From NCBI RefSeq assembly GCF_002115785.1, contig NZ_JFJY01000001.1, positions 434,001-498,000 of the forward strand: a stretch of DNA of 64,000 nt, written 5' to 3'. Position 1 is the first letter of the stretch; every line of letters starts with the position of its first letter. The position numbers were made by a program, and so were the translations under genes. Source of the DNA: Thalassospira sp. MCCC 1A03138 (lineage in GTDB: Bacteria > Pseudomonadota > Alphaproteobacteria > Rhodospirillales > Thalassospiraceae). A model generated the notes under the pieces. The model had not been told where the DNA came from and made no database searches. It worked only from the letters and a program-made list of their open reading frames with translations. Shown here piece after piece: positions 46,909-55,017 of this stretch.

Positions 46909-46962
46909 TCCTGTTTCGGTTACCCCAAACAGGAACGGGGACGAAAACACCCGTTTCGCCCC
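46909..46962 (-). promoter_or_regulatory. Structured 5' leader of rpsD
   Basis: Between the promoter and the rpsD start lie two inverted repeats. One is TCCTGTTT (46909-46916) / AAACAGGA (46927-46934). The other is GGGG and CGAAA (46937-46940, 46942-46946) paired with TTTCG and CCCC (46954-46962). S4 represses its own synthesis in some bacteria through leader structures; a similar role is possible but unproven. Confidence 0.4.
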
Positions 46963-46983
46963 ACTTTCTCGGAAGTGAGGCGC

Positions 46984-47011
46984 AATATAGAGATCAAGAC
47001 CGCAGAGTCAA
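46984..47011 (-). promoter_or_regulatory. Sigma-70 promoter of rpsD
   Basis: On the minus strand TTGACT (plus 47006-47011) and TATATT (plus 46984-46989) are separated by 16 bases, giving a start near 46977 and a leader of about 110 nucleotides. Confidence 0.7.
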
Positions 47012-47059
47012 ACGAAAAGAATCACCCAAACACCAGCCTTGCCGCCATGTCCGCGACCG

Positions 47060-47851
47060 TCACGCTTTGAATTTGCCACCCCGCATAGCAACGATCATGC
47101 CGCGAAGTGTCTGAACTTCCTGATGGGTCAGGTTGGCGCGGTTGAAAATATTGCGGATATTGCGTGCCATATTCGGGCGTTTTGCCTCCACCCGGAAGAA
47201 GCCGGAATTGTCCAGTTCCGCCTCAAGATGTTCGAACAAACGATCCAACTCGTCCCGGGTGGCCGGAAAGGTATCGTTCATCATCATCTGGTAGTCGGGC
47301 ACATCAACACCGGCCTGCCACCATTCATATCCGATCAGCAACACCGCCTGCGCCAGATTAAGCGACGTGAAACCGGGGTTAAGCGGTACGGTTACAACCG
47401 CATCGGCCATCGAAATATGTTCGTTGCGCACACCGGTGCGTTCCGGACCGAACAGCACCCCGACCTTTTCCCCCCGCGAGACATTGGCACGCATTTCAGG
47501 CGCCAGCCCCTTTGGGGTAAAGACCGGCTTGATCGCGTCGCGCGTCCGCGCGGTCGTCACATAAACCCGGTTCAGATCCGCCAGCGCATCTTCTTCGCGC
47601 TCGAACACCTTGGTATTGTCGATGACAATATCAGCCCCTGATGCATTGGCCGTCGCCCGTTCATTGGGCCAGCCATCACGTGGCCGCACCAGACGCAGGT
47701 CAACCAACCCGCAATTAAGCATGGCGCGCGCCGCCTTGCCGATATTATCGCCAAGCTGCGGTTCAATCAGGATGATGACAGGCGGATTGGCGATACCGCC
47801 GGTTTCGGGTCTTGCGCCATCCGGCATAGCCGCGTTTGCGACGTCGCTCAT
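47060..47851 (-). CDS. trmJ: tRNA (cytidine/uridine-2'-O-)-methyltransferase TrmJ family
   Basis: A SPOUT-class methyltransferase acting at position 32 of tRNAs. The N-terminal knotted domain (about 25-180) has VIILIEPQLGDNIGKAARAM with the conserved N/R residues, VGVLFGPERTGVRNEHI and VPLNPGFTSLNLAQAVLLI, the three SPOUT motifs. A C-terminal helical part includes MMMNDTFPATRDELDRLFEH. The 263-residue length is normal. It lies upstream of rpsD, which has its own promoter. Confidence 0.93.
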   Translation of the reverse strand: MSDVANAAMPDGARPETGGIANPPVIILIEPQLGDNIGKAARAMLNCGLVDLRLVRPRDGWPNERATANASGADIVIDNTKVFEREEDALADLNRVYVTTARTRDAIKPVFTPKGLAPEMRANVSRGEKVGVLFGPERTGVRNEHISMADAVVTVPLNPGFTSLNLAQAVLLIGYEWWQAGVDVPDYQMMMNDTFPATRDELDRLFEHLEAELDNSGFFRVEAKRPNMARNIRNIFNRANLTHQEVQTLRGMIVAMRGGKFKA

Positions 47852-48122
47852 CGCTTGAATTCTCCGGTCTTTGCATGGGGTGAAGTGCGGGCATGCCCGT
47901 CAATATTGGCGTTTCTTTACCAAAAGCCAATGCACGATACCAGTACACATTACACACACGAATAATGCATACATTTTGAACATTTTTATTTTTATGGTGA
48001 TTTTTTAATCATAAATTGTGCGGTGCATATATGCATTTCGCACGAGGGGCAGCGCCACCAACACCAGTATTATCCTTTATTTCCATATCATTACCGTCAT
48101 CCGAAGATACATTTCAGGTGAC
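47852..48122. other. AT-rich intergenic region upstream of the guanidine operon
   Basis: Gene-free and clearly more AT-rich than the surroundings. It contains the perfect 12-base palindrome TGCATATATGCA (48024-48035), flanked by GTGCG (48018-48022) and CGCAC (48039-48043), so the dyad spans about 26 bases. Another inverted repeat ATTGGC (47905-47910) / GCCAAT (47926-47931) lies nearer trmJ. The dyad sits roughly 115-120 bases before the predicted sigma-54 start, a normal distance for an activator site. Confidence 0.5.
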
Positions 48123-48138
48123 TGGCATATACATTGCT
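48123..48138 (+). promoter_or_regulatory. Sigma-54 promoter of guanidine operon
   Basis: TGGCAT-N5-TTGCT (48123-48138), with GG (48124-48125) and GC (48136-48137) 12 bases apart, one mismatch from consensus. The predicted start (~48148) is immediately before the riboswitch aptamer at ~48151. Confidence 0.78.
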
Positions 48139-48150
48139 TCTGTTTGAGTG

Positions 48151-48258
48151 TGCAGCGCGCCTAGGGTTCCGGTTCCGAAAGGAATGCTGGTCCGAGAGGC
48201 GCAAGCCGGTCAACGTTTCATAGACCGGTGACACGGCGGGCCAAAATCCCGGGAGACA
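48151..48258 (+). promoter_or_regulatory. Guanidine-I riboswitch (ykkC aptamer)
   Basis: The sequence carries the hallmark conserved blocks of the guanidine-I (ykkC) aptamer in order: CTAGGGTTCCGG (48161-48172), CTGGTCCGAGAGGCGC (48187-48202) and ACACGGCGGG...CCCGGGAGA (48231-48256). Helices are visible: GCGCC (48157-48161) with GGCGC (48198-48202); TTCC-GAAA-GGAA (48173-48184); and CCGGTC (48206-48211) with GACCGG (48223-48228). The 3' strand CCGGGAGA (48249-48256) can instead pair with TCTCCCGG (48287-48294), a plausible expression platform. It precedes transporter and guanidine hydrolase genes. Confidence 0.95.
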
Positions 48259-48363
48259 ACTGCACAGGTTTGTCGCGCACAAGCCTTCTCCCGGTTTGTG
48301 TGCAAGAGCCTTTCTTGAATTGACTGATCCGAAGTGATCCGCAAAACAAGCAGGAGCGCACAC

Positions 48364-49434
48364 ATGTTAAAGACGTTTTTTAAAACACTTTCGTTTGCCG
48401 CCGTCCTTTCTGCCTCTCTGGCTTCCCTGCCAGCCCACGCCGAACAAAAGTCCGATTTCAAAGTCTGCTGGTCGATCTATGTCGGCTGGATGCCGTGGGG
48501 GTATCTGCAAGATAGCGGCATCATGAAAAAATGGGCCGATAAGTACGATATCTCGGTCGATATCGTGCAGATCAACGATTACGTTGAATCGATCAACCAA
48601 TATACCGCTGGCGAATATGACGGCTGCTCCATGACCAATATGGACGCGCTTTCGATCCCGGCCGGTGGCGGCGTTGATACCACCGCCCTGATTGTTGGCG
48701 ATTATTCCAACGGCAATGACGGTATCATCCTGAAAGACGCAACCGACCTTGCCGCCATCAAGGGGCAGAATGTCAATCTGGTCGAACTTTCCGTTTCCCA
48801 TTATCTGCTGGCACGCGCCCTTGAGAAAGTAGGTCTGTCCGAACAGGACGTCACCGTCGTCAATACATCCGATGCCGACATGATCGCGACCTATGCCACC
48901 GATGATGTAACATCGGTCGTGACGTGGAACCCGCTTCTGTCGGAAATTGCCGCCAACGATAATGCAACGCTTGTCTTTGACAGTGCGGGAATTCCCGGTG
49001 AAATCATCGATATCATGATGGTCAACACCGAAACCCTTGCCGACAATCCGGCATTTGGCAAAGCACTGGTCGGTGCATGGTATGAACTGATGGGCATCAT
49101 GTCGTCCGACACCGACGAAGGCATTGCCGCACGCACCGCTATGGCCGAAGCATCTGGAACAGACCTTGCCGGATATGACGCCCAGCTTGCCAGCACGGCG
49201 ATGTTCTTTACCCCGGACAAGGCCGTTGAATTCACCAAATCGGCCGAGCTTCCCGAAACCATGAAATTCGTTGCCGAATTCCTGTTCGACAAAGGCATCC
49301 TTGGCGAAGGCGCACCAAGCCCTGAATTTGTCGGCGTCAGCTTCCCGGATGGCAGCATCTATGGCGACAGCACAAATGTGAAGCTGAAATTCGACACGAC
49401 CTATATGGAGATGGCCGCCAAGGGCAAGCTTTGA
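48364..49434 (+). CDS. Guanidine ABC transporter substrate-binding protein (predicted)
   Basis: Periplasmic binding protein of the NitT/TauT-like class (often labelled putative urea ABC transporter). A Sec signal MLKTFFKTLSFAAVLSASLA ends after AHA. The mature protein begins EQKSDFKVCWSIYVGWMPWG, with aromatic residues (W, Y, W) that could form a cation-binding pocket. It lies first after a guanidine-I riboswitch and upstream of a guanidine hydrolase, so guanidine is the likely ligand. ATG 48364 follows AGGAG at 8 bases; the frame is open to 48334. Length 356. Confidence 0.88.
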   Translation: MLKTFFKTLSFAAVLSASLASLPAHAEQKSDFKVCWSIYVGWMPWGYLQDSGIMKKWADKYDISVDIVQINDYVESINQYTAGEYDGCSMTNMDALSIPAGGGVDTTALIVGDYSNGNDGIILKDATDLAAIKGQNVNLVELSVSHYLLARALEKVGLSEQDVTVVNTSDADMIATYATDDVTSVVTWNPLLSEIAANDNATLVFDSAGIPGEIIDIMMVNTETLADNPAFGKALVGAWYELMGIMSSDTDEGIAARTAMAEASGTDLAGYDAQLASTAMFFTPDKAVEFTKSAELPETMKFVAEFLFDKGILGEGAPSPEFVGVSFPDGSIYGDSTNVKLKFDTTYMEMAAKGKL

Positions 49435-49600
49435 AACCGTGTATTCGCCACGCCACCACGCGCTTCGCGGATTAACTCTGTCGGCCATTTGGCCTTGTAA
49501 CATTCGTTGCACCAGTTGCATCAGGTTCGGATGGCCGACCTTTCAGATTTTTGCCCCGTCTTGACCACTGCCCCGTTTTTGCAATTGCAAGGTGACGGCC

Positions 49601-50422
49601 ATGCGTATCATCAATCGCACCCTTTCCCGGCGCGCAGCCATATTGCTGGGCTCGATCCCGTTTGCGCTTTTGATCGGAGCCTATGCCATCGCAAGCCATC
49701 TGCGCCGGATCGATAATCCGGCGGATAAGCTGTTGCCGTCGCTTAGCAGCATGGGGGATGCGATCTGGCGCATGGGGTTTGAGGCCGACAAACGGTCGGG
49801 CGATTATCTGCTGTGGCTTGATACGGTCGATAGCCTGTCGCGCCTTGCGGTTGGCATTTTCATTTCCACCATGCTTGCCGTCGGGCTTGGTATTTCCATC
49901 GGCTTCATTCCGCACATCAGGCGCGGTCTGGCGCCCTTTGTCGCCACCCTGTCCCTGATCCCGCCAATCACCATCCTGCCGATTCTGTTCATCATTTTCG
50001 GATTGGGCGAGACTTCCAAAGTAATGCTGATCGCGATTGGCACCGCCCCGGTCATGATCAGGACTATCGCGCAAGCGGTGATGGATATTCCGCGCGAACT
50101 GATCATCAAGGCCGAAACGCTGGGTGCATCAACATGGCAAATGATCACCCGTGTAGTACTGCCGCAAGTCATGCCCAAACTGATCACCGCCATCCGGCTT
50201 GGCCTTGTCCCGGCATGGATATTCCTGATTTCGGCCGAAGCCATCGCATCCACGAGCGGCCTTGGCTATCGCATCTTTCTGGTGCGCCGTTACCTCGCGA
50301 TGGATGTGATCCTGCCTTATGTAGCCTGGATCACGCTTCTGGCCTTTATTCTTGACCAGTTGCTGTTGATGGCATCGCGCAAGGCGTTCCCTTGGAACCA
50401 CCTTTCGGGGGATAGTCTGTGA
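49601..50422 (+). CDS. Guanidine ABC transporter permease (predicted)
   Basis: A 273-residue permease with about six membrane helices and the EAA loop IKAETLGASTWQMITRVVLP. It fits the TauC/SsuC-type permeases. The first helix is AAILLGSIPFALLIGAYAIA. ATG 49601 is chosen since AAGGTGA lies 6 bases upstream. It lies between the binding-protein and ATPase genes, its stop overlapping the ATPase start by one base. Specificity is inferred only from the operon. Confidence 0.9.
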   Translation: MRIINRTLSRRAAILLGSIPFALLIGAYAIASHLRRIDNPADKLLPSLSSMGDAIWRMGFEADKRSGDYLLWLDTVDSLSRLAVGIFISTMLAVGLGISIGFIPHIRRGLAPFVATLSLIPPITILPILFIIFGLGETSKVMLIAIGTAPVMIRTIAQAVMDIPRELIIKAETLGASTWQMITRVVLPQVMPKLITAIRLGLVPAWIFLISAEAIASTSGLGYRIFLVRRYLAMDVILPYVAWITLLAFILDQLLLMASRKAFPWNHLSGDSL

Positions 50423-51240
50423 TGCGCGACCCAAAATTCATGATCCGCAACCTGACCAAGTCTTACGGCGAATATCCGGTGCTTGAACGCATCAATCTGG
50501 ATATCGAAGCCGGGGCGTTTTGCACGCTGGTCGGGGCATCGGGCTGTGGCAAATCGACCTTCTTGCGCATGCTGCTGTCCCAGGAACTGCCAAGTGGCGG
50601 CGATATCCTGATGGATGGCGCACCACTGCCGCAACAACCCACCCCTGATCGCGGCATTGTCTTTCAACGCTATTCGGTTTTTCCGCATCTGACCGTTGCT
50701 GAAAACCTGATCATCGGCGCGGAATTTGCCGCCCGCAAACTGACCGGTCGCCTGTTTGGCCGCGCGCGCAAAAAGGCCCGAGACGATGTTGCCGAACTGC
50801 TTGAAACCATAGGCCTTTCGCCTGCCGCCAACAAATATCCCAGCCAGCTTTCGGGCGGCATGCAGCAACGCCTTGCCATTGCGCAGGCCCTGACGATGAA
50901 GCCCGGCGTGCTGTTACTCGACGAGCCATTTGGCGCGCTTGATCCGGGCATTCGCAACGACATGCATGAATTGCTGCTGGGCCTTTGGAAGACGCATGAC
51001 ATGACAATATTCATGGTCACGCACGACATCCACGAGGCGTTCAAACTCGGCACCCGGATGCTGGTATTTGACAAGCTGCGCGATGATCCGGTCACACCCG
51101 AATCCTATGGTGCAACCATCACATATGACCTGCCGATTGACCTGTCTGTCGCACCGGTTCCCGGTGCCAATGGCGAAACCGATGAAACCGACGGCATGAA
51201 TTTTTCGACCGCTCTGATGGCGACCATGCCCGTTCCCTGA
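50422..51240 (+). CDS. Guanidine ABC transporter ATP-binding protein (predicted)
   Basis: ATPase subunit of 272 residues. Walker A is GASGCGKSTF (about 38-47), Q-loop GIVFQRYSVFPHL, signature LSGGMQQRLAIAQAL, Walker B VLLLDEPFGALDP, and the switch His is in FMVTHDIHEAF. A C-terminal ~50-residue extension (LRDDPVTPESYGATITYDLP) is typical of this transporter subgroup. It starts at ATG 50422, overlapping the permease stop as TGATG; GTG 50419 is also possible. Confidence 0.92.
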   Translation: MRDPKFMIRNLTKSYGEYPVLERINLDIEAGAFCTLVGASGCGKSTFLRMLLSQELPSGGDILMDGAPLPQQPTPDRGIVFQRYSVFPHLTVAENLIIGAEFAARKLTGRLFGRARKKARDDVAELLETIGLSPAANKYPSQLSGGMQQRLAIAQALTMKPGVLLLDEPFGALDPGIRNDMHELLLGLWKTHDMTIFMVTHDIHEAFKLGTRMLVFDKLRDDPVTPESYGATITYDLPIDLSVAPVPGANGETDETDGMNFSTALMATMPVP

Positions 51241-51295
51241 TCTCGAACCCGAAAGCCAACCCAACAAAGACTGACGCAACCCGAAGGAAACAACC

Positions 51296-52534
51296 ATGCG
51301 CGATTTCTTTGCCCCCCAAAATGTCCGCCGACATCGCGTGGCCGGAACATTGCCAGCCCCCGCCACAACCCGCCACCACCACCCGAATTTCGACAAGCTG
51401 CAATTGCGCGGCTGGAAATCGGCGGAAAAAGAAGCCCTGCTGCCATCAGCCGCTTGGGAAAAGGAAAAGCAGTGGGCGCTTCGCATGGGTCTGACCGGGT
51501 CCGATTGCCTGACTGATAAATCAATCCCGACCTTTGCCCGGGGGGAATTGCCCCATTATGCCGGGATCAATACCTTTCTGAAAGCGCCCTATATCGAAGA
51601 CGTTACCAAGGTCGGTGCCTATGACGCGGCGGTCATAGGCATCCCGTTTGATGGCGGCACGACATACCGGCCCGGCACGCGTTTTGGCCCGCAGGGGGTT
51701 CGCAAGATATCCGCCCTTTACACGCCCTATAACTATGAAATGGGGGTCGATCTTCGCGAACAGATGACGCTGTGCGATGTGGGCGATGTTTTCACCATCC
51801 CGGCCAATATCGAAAAGACCTTTGACCAGATCACGCGCGCGGTCAGTCACGTCGCATCCAGCGGCGCGCTGCCGATCATGATCGGTGGTGATCACTCCAT
51901 CGGCTTCCCCTGCGTGCGCGGCATTGCCCAATGCACATCCAAACGCATCGGCATCGTGCATTTCGACCGCCATATCGACATTCAGGAAAAGGACCTTGAT
52001 GAACGCATGCACACCACGCCGTGGTTCCATGCCACTGATCTGGTCAATGTTCCGGCGGTGAACCTTGTGCAGGTCGGCATTGGCGGCTGGCAGGTCCCGC
52101 GCGAAGGGGTCGAAGTTGCGCGCAATCGCAATACCAACATCTTCACCATGCGCGATGTCGAGGAACTCGGACTTGCCGAAACCGCGGCACGCGCGCTTGA
52201 ACTGGCATGGAAGGATGCTGATGCTGTCTATATCTCGTTTGATATAGACAGTGTTGATTGCGGGTTCGTTCCGGGCACCGGCTGGCCGGAACCTGGCGGC
52301 TTCCTGCCGCGCGAGGCACTGGAACTTGTATCGCTCGTCGCCGCCGAAGGCATTTGCGGGCTTGAGGTCGTTGAGGTTTCCCCGCCCTATGACTGTTCGG
52401 ACATTACCGCCCTGCTGGCAACGCGCGTGATTGTCGATGTGCTGGGCACACTGGTGTCGCACGGCAAAATGGGATCGCATCGCGGCATCATCGACAAACC
52501 GGTAAGCATCCCCGCCGGCCCGGATGTGGAGTAA
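51296..52534 (+). CDS. gdmH: Nickel-dependent guanidine hydrolase (GdmH type, arginase superfamily)
   Basis: Ureohydrolase-fold enzyme predicted to split guanidine into urea and ammonium. The metal ligands of the superfamily are H200 in GGDHS, D224/H226/D228 in HFDRHID and D316/D318 in SFDID. The stretch after it, IQEKDLDERMHTTPWFHATD, and GTGWPEPGG (327-335) match the GdmH group (Synechocystis Sll1077) rather than agmatinases. An N-terminal extension (~90 residues, with RHHHP) is also typical of GdmH. Start ATG 51296 follows AAGGA. It lies in a riboswitch-controlled operon with a transporter. Annotation pipelines usually call it agmatinase. Confidence 0.9.
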   Translation: MRDFFAPQNVRRHRVAGTLPAPATTRHHHPNFDKLQLRGWKSAEKEALLPSAAWEKEKQWALRMGLTGSDCLTDKSIPTFARGELPHYAGINTFLKAPYIEDVTKVGAYDAAVIGIPFDGGTTYRPGTRFGPQGVRKISALYTPYNYEMGVDLREQMTLCDVGDVFTIPANIEKTFDQITRAVSHVASSGALPIMIGGDHSIGFPCVRGIAQCTSKRIGIVHFDRHIDIQEKDLDERMHTTPWFHATDLVNVPAVNLVQVGIGGWQVPREGVEVARNRNTNIFTMRDVEELGLAETAARALELAWKDADAVYISFDIDSVDCGFVPGTGWPEPGGFLPREALELVSLVAAEGICGLEVVEVSPPYDCSDITALLATRVIVDVLGTLVSHGKMGSHRGIIDKPVSIPAGPDVE

Positions 52535-52538
52535 CCCG

Positions 52539-53063
52539 ATGCCCCATGATCATCCCCACACCCACACGCATCATCAACATGATCACGACCACCATCATCA
52601 TGATGTCGGGCACAACCACTCACACGGACCGGGGCATAATCACGCCCCGGACCACGATCACCTGCATTCGCATGTCCATGGCCAAAGTGACGCCGACCAT
52701 GCCGAAGAATTACAGGTCCTGTCCTCAAGCTTCGTCGAAGGCTTCCGCAAGGCCGATGACAAGGCAAGCTACCTTCGCCTTGCCGACATCCCGTTTCAAA
52801 AGACTGGCAAGGATGGCCTGACCATGCATCTGGTCGATGCCAAAATCACCACGCACTGGCAAATCGGCACCGCCTGCCCGGCCTTTGCCACCCGCGAACT
52901 GGCCTATCTGCCGTTCCCCGGCAGCATGATCGAGGAACGCGAAACCATGACATTTACCTATGTGTCGATGACCGAACGCGCCGATATCGACCTGCTAAGC
53001 TTCATGGCCGAACGCTTCGGACATGCGCACAATCATGACCACCTGCATCACCATCACAGCTAA
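52539..53063 (+). CDS. Histidine-rich protein, candidate nickel chaperone/store
   Basis: A 174-residue cytosolic protein. About 22 of the first 47 residues are His, interspersed with Asp, Asn, Gly and Pro. The last 14 residues again hold eight His (HAHNHDHLHHHH). The core (~55-160) has FVEGFRKADDKASYLRLADI and GTACPAFATRELAYLPFPGS, with one Cys; I recognise no known family. It has neither the zinc Cys pairs of HypA nor the P-loop of HypB. Position at the end of the operon and His content suggest nickel delivery to, or storage for, GdmH. It starts at ATG 52539 with GGAG upstream, 4 bases after gdmH. A terminator follows. Confidence 0.8.
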   Translation: MPHDHPHTHTHHQHDHDHHHHDVGHNHSHGPGHNHAPDHDHLHSHVHGQSDADHAEELQVLSSSFVEGFRKADDKASYLRLADIPFQKTGKDGLTMHLVDAKITTHWQIGTACPAFATRELAYLPFPGSMIEERETMTFTYVSMTERADIDLLSFMAERFGHAHNHDHLHHHHS

Positions 53064-53069
53064 AACAAT

Positions 53070-53097
53070 AAGGGCGCGGATCAAACCGCGCCCTTTT
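53070..53097 (+). terminator. Terminator of the guanidine operon
   Basis: Stem AAGGGCGCGG (53070-53079) / CCGCGCCCTT (53086-53095), 6-base loop, followed by TT. It may also serve cimA on the other strand. Confidence 0.85.
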
Positions 53098-53122
53098 GCA
53101 ATTTTATCGTCTAAACCAACAG

Positions 53123-54736
53123 TCACGCATGCTGGCTACGCACGCCGGACTTGAACAGTTTATAGGTGATCGAATCCCGAAGCGCGTTATAGGACGCCTC
53201 GATAATGTTGGTTGAAACACCAACTGTTGACCAACTATTGCCCTCGGCATCGCGGCTTTCGATCATGACGCGGGTGACTGCGCGCGTGCCATCACCACGT
53301 GTTATGATGCGGACCTTATAGTCGATCAGTTCGATCTGCTGCACGGCTTCGACATATTCCGGCACGGTCAGAAGCACCTTGCGCAATGCCGCGTCAAGCG
53401 CGTTGACCGGGCCATTACCCTCGGCCACGGACATGAACTGCCCGTCACCAACCACGACCTTGACGGTCGCTTCGGACATGGTGATGACCTGTTCGTCCTG
53501 CTCGTCCACCCAGCGGCGTTCGTCAATCACGCGGAACGATGTCACACGGAAATAACGGTCAAGCTCGCCCAGTGCCTTGCGCGCCAGAAGTTCGAAACTT
53601 GCTTCGGCACCGTCATAGGCATAACCATCAAATTCACGTTGCTTGACCGCTTCGACAAGCTTGCCAACCGCATCGGATTTCGGATCGACCTCGACCCCGA
53701 TTTCACGGAACCGTGCCAGAATATTTGAACGCCCCGCCTGATCCGACACAAGGATATGACGCTGGTTTCCGACAAGCTCCGGCTCGATATGCTCGTAACA
53801 GGCCGGGTTCTTTTCCACGGCGGACACATGCAATCCGCCCTTATGCGCGAATGCACTATCCCCGACATAGGCCGCCTGACGGGTCGGCTCGCGGTTAAGT
53901 CGTTCATCAAGGATGTGCGAAATCCGGCGCAGATGGGCTAGCTGTTCATGCGAAATGCCAACGTCATAACCCATCTTCAGCATCAGGGTCGGGATGATCG
54001 AAATCAGGTTGGCATTGCCGCACCGCTCGCCCAGACCATTCAACGTACCCTGCACCTGCCGTGCCCCGGCACGAACCGCCGCCAAAGAGTTCGCCACCGC
54101 ATTCTCGGTATCGTTATGGCAGTGAATGCCGACATTCTCGCCCGGAACATAGGAACAAACATCGGTGACAATGTCGAAAATCTCATCGGGCAGTGTACCG
54201 CCATTGGTATCGCACAGGACAACCCAGCGCGCACCGGCCTCGTACGCCGCCTTGATCGCGGCAAGGGCGTAGTCGCGGTTAGCCTTGTAGCCATCAAAGA
54301 AATGCTCGGCATCGAACATGACTTCGGAAACCTGGCTTTTGAGATGTGCGATGGATTCCGAAATCATCGCAAGGTTCTCCGAAAGCTCAATCCCGAGCGC
54401 CTCGGTCACCTGAAAATCCCAGCTTTTTCCAACCATGCAAACAATCGGCGCGCTTTGTGCAAGCGTCGTCAATCCCGGATCGTTTGATGCCGAACGCCCC
54501 GCGCGCCGCGTCATGCCAAATGCCGTCAGTTTCGAATTTTTAAGTTTCGGTGGATTGGCAAAGAATGCGTCATCGGTGGGGTTTGCACCTGGCCAGCCGC
54601 CTTCAATATAGTCAATCGACAGCTCGTCCAGTGCCTTGGCAATTGCGGTTTTGTCCGCTGCCGAAAAATCCACGCCCTGGGTCTGCTGCCCGTCGCGCAA
54701 GGTACTGTCGTATAGATAGACGCGCTTGTCTGACAT
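53123..54736 (-). CDS. cimA: (R)-citramalate synthase CimA
   Basis: Condenses pyruvate and acetyl-CoA to citramalate, a threonine-independent entry to isoleucine. The 537-residue chain opens with the HMGL-like TIM barrel: YLYDSTLRDGQQTQGVDFS, then CHNDTENAVANSLAAVRAGA and TLNGLGERCGNANLISIIPT. It continues with HKGGLHVSAVEKN and ends in a LeuA-type regulatory dimer domain (about 420-530). Close 2-isopropylmalate/homocitrate synthase relatives are usual look-alikes, but the long form with DSTLRDGQQT fits CimA. ATG 54736 (MSDKRVYLYD) is chosen; the frame is open upstream. It is convergent with the guanidine operon. Confidence 0.93.
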   Translation of the reverse strand: MSDKRVYLYDSTLRDGQQTQGVDFSAADKTAIAKALDELSIDYIEGGWPGANPTDDAFFANPPKLKNSKLTAFGMTRRAGRSASNDPGLTTLAQSAPIVCMVGKSWDFQVTEALGIELSENLAMISESIAHLKSQVSEVMFDAEHFFDGYKANRDYALAAIKAAYEAGARWVVLCDTNGGTLPDEIFDIVTDVCSYVPGENVGIHCHNDTENAVANSLAAVRAGARQVQGTLNGLGERCGNANLISIIPTLMLKMGYDVGISHEQLAHLRRISHILDERLNREPTRQAAYVGDSAFAHKGGLHVSAVEKNPACYEHIEPELVGNQRHILVSDQAGRSNILARFREIGVEVDPKSDAVGKLVEAVKQREFDGYAYDGAEASFELLARKALGELDRYFRVTSFRVIDERRWVDEQDEQVITMSEATVKVVVGDGQFMSVAEGNGPVNALDAALRKVLLTVPEYVEAVQQIELIDYKVRIITRGDGTRAVTRVMIESRDAEGNSWSTVGVSTNIIEASYNALRDSITYKLFKSGVRSQHA

Positions 54737-55017
54737 ATTCATTCCAAAACTGATCGATCTTCTCTTGTTCCGGCATGTGCCGGACGGTCTGGCAAATTGC
54801 CGCAAAACCGTCATTTACGCAACCGCATTACAAGACATGCCAATTATGCGCTGCTTTTTGCCCAAAATCGCCTAATTGCCCACCTTTAGGATAGCAAACC
54901 TGTCCCCCTGAATGGTTGTAAAGGCATGGTAGTAATGATTAACTCTACCATACATTGTGAAGTGACTGGGAATACACCCCCCATTTCTTCGGGCTTCGCA
55001 TGGATAGGGACACCAAG

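Noticed and set aside
48018-48043. NtrC binding site
   Set aside because: The arms do not have the TGCACC-N5-GGTGCA order; only a generic dyad is claimed.
48367-49521. 384-codon open frame opposite the guanidine-binding protein gene
   Set aside because: The plus-strand gene has a signal peptide, ribosome site and operon context; the opposite frame is a codon-bias shadow.
52546-52821. Alternative +1 reading frame in the His-rich gene
   Set aside because: Its Ile/Thr/Met-rich product is a by-product of CAC/CAT codons; the His-rich frame has the ribosome site and correct position.
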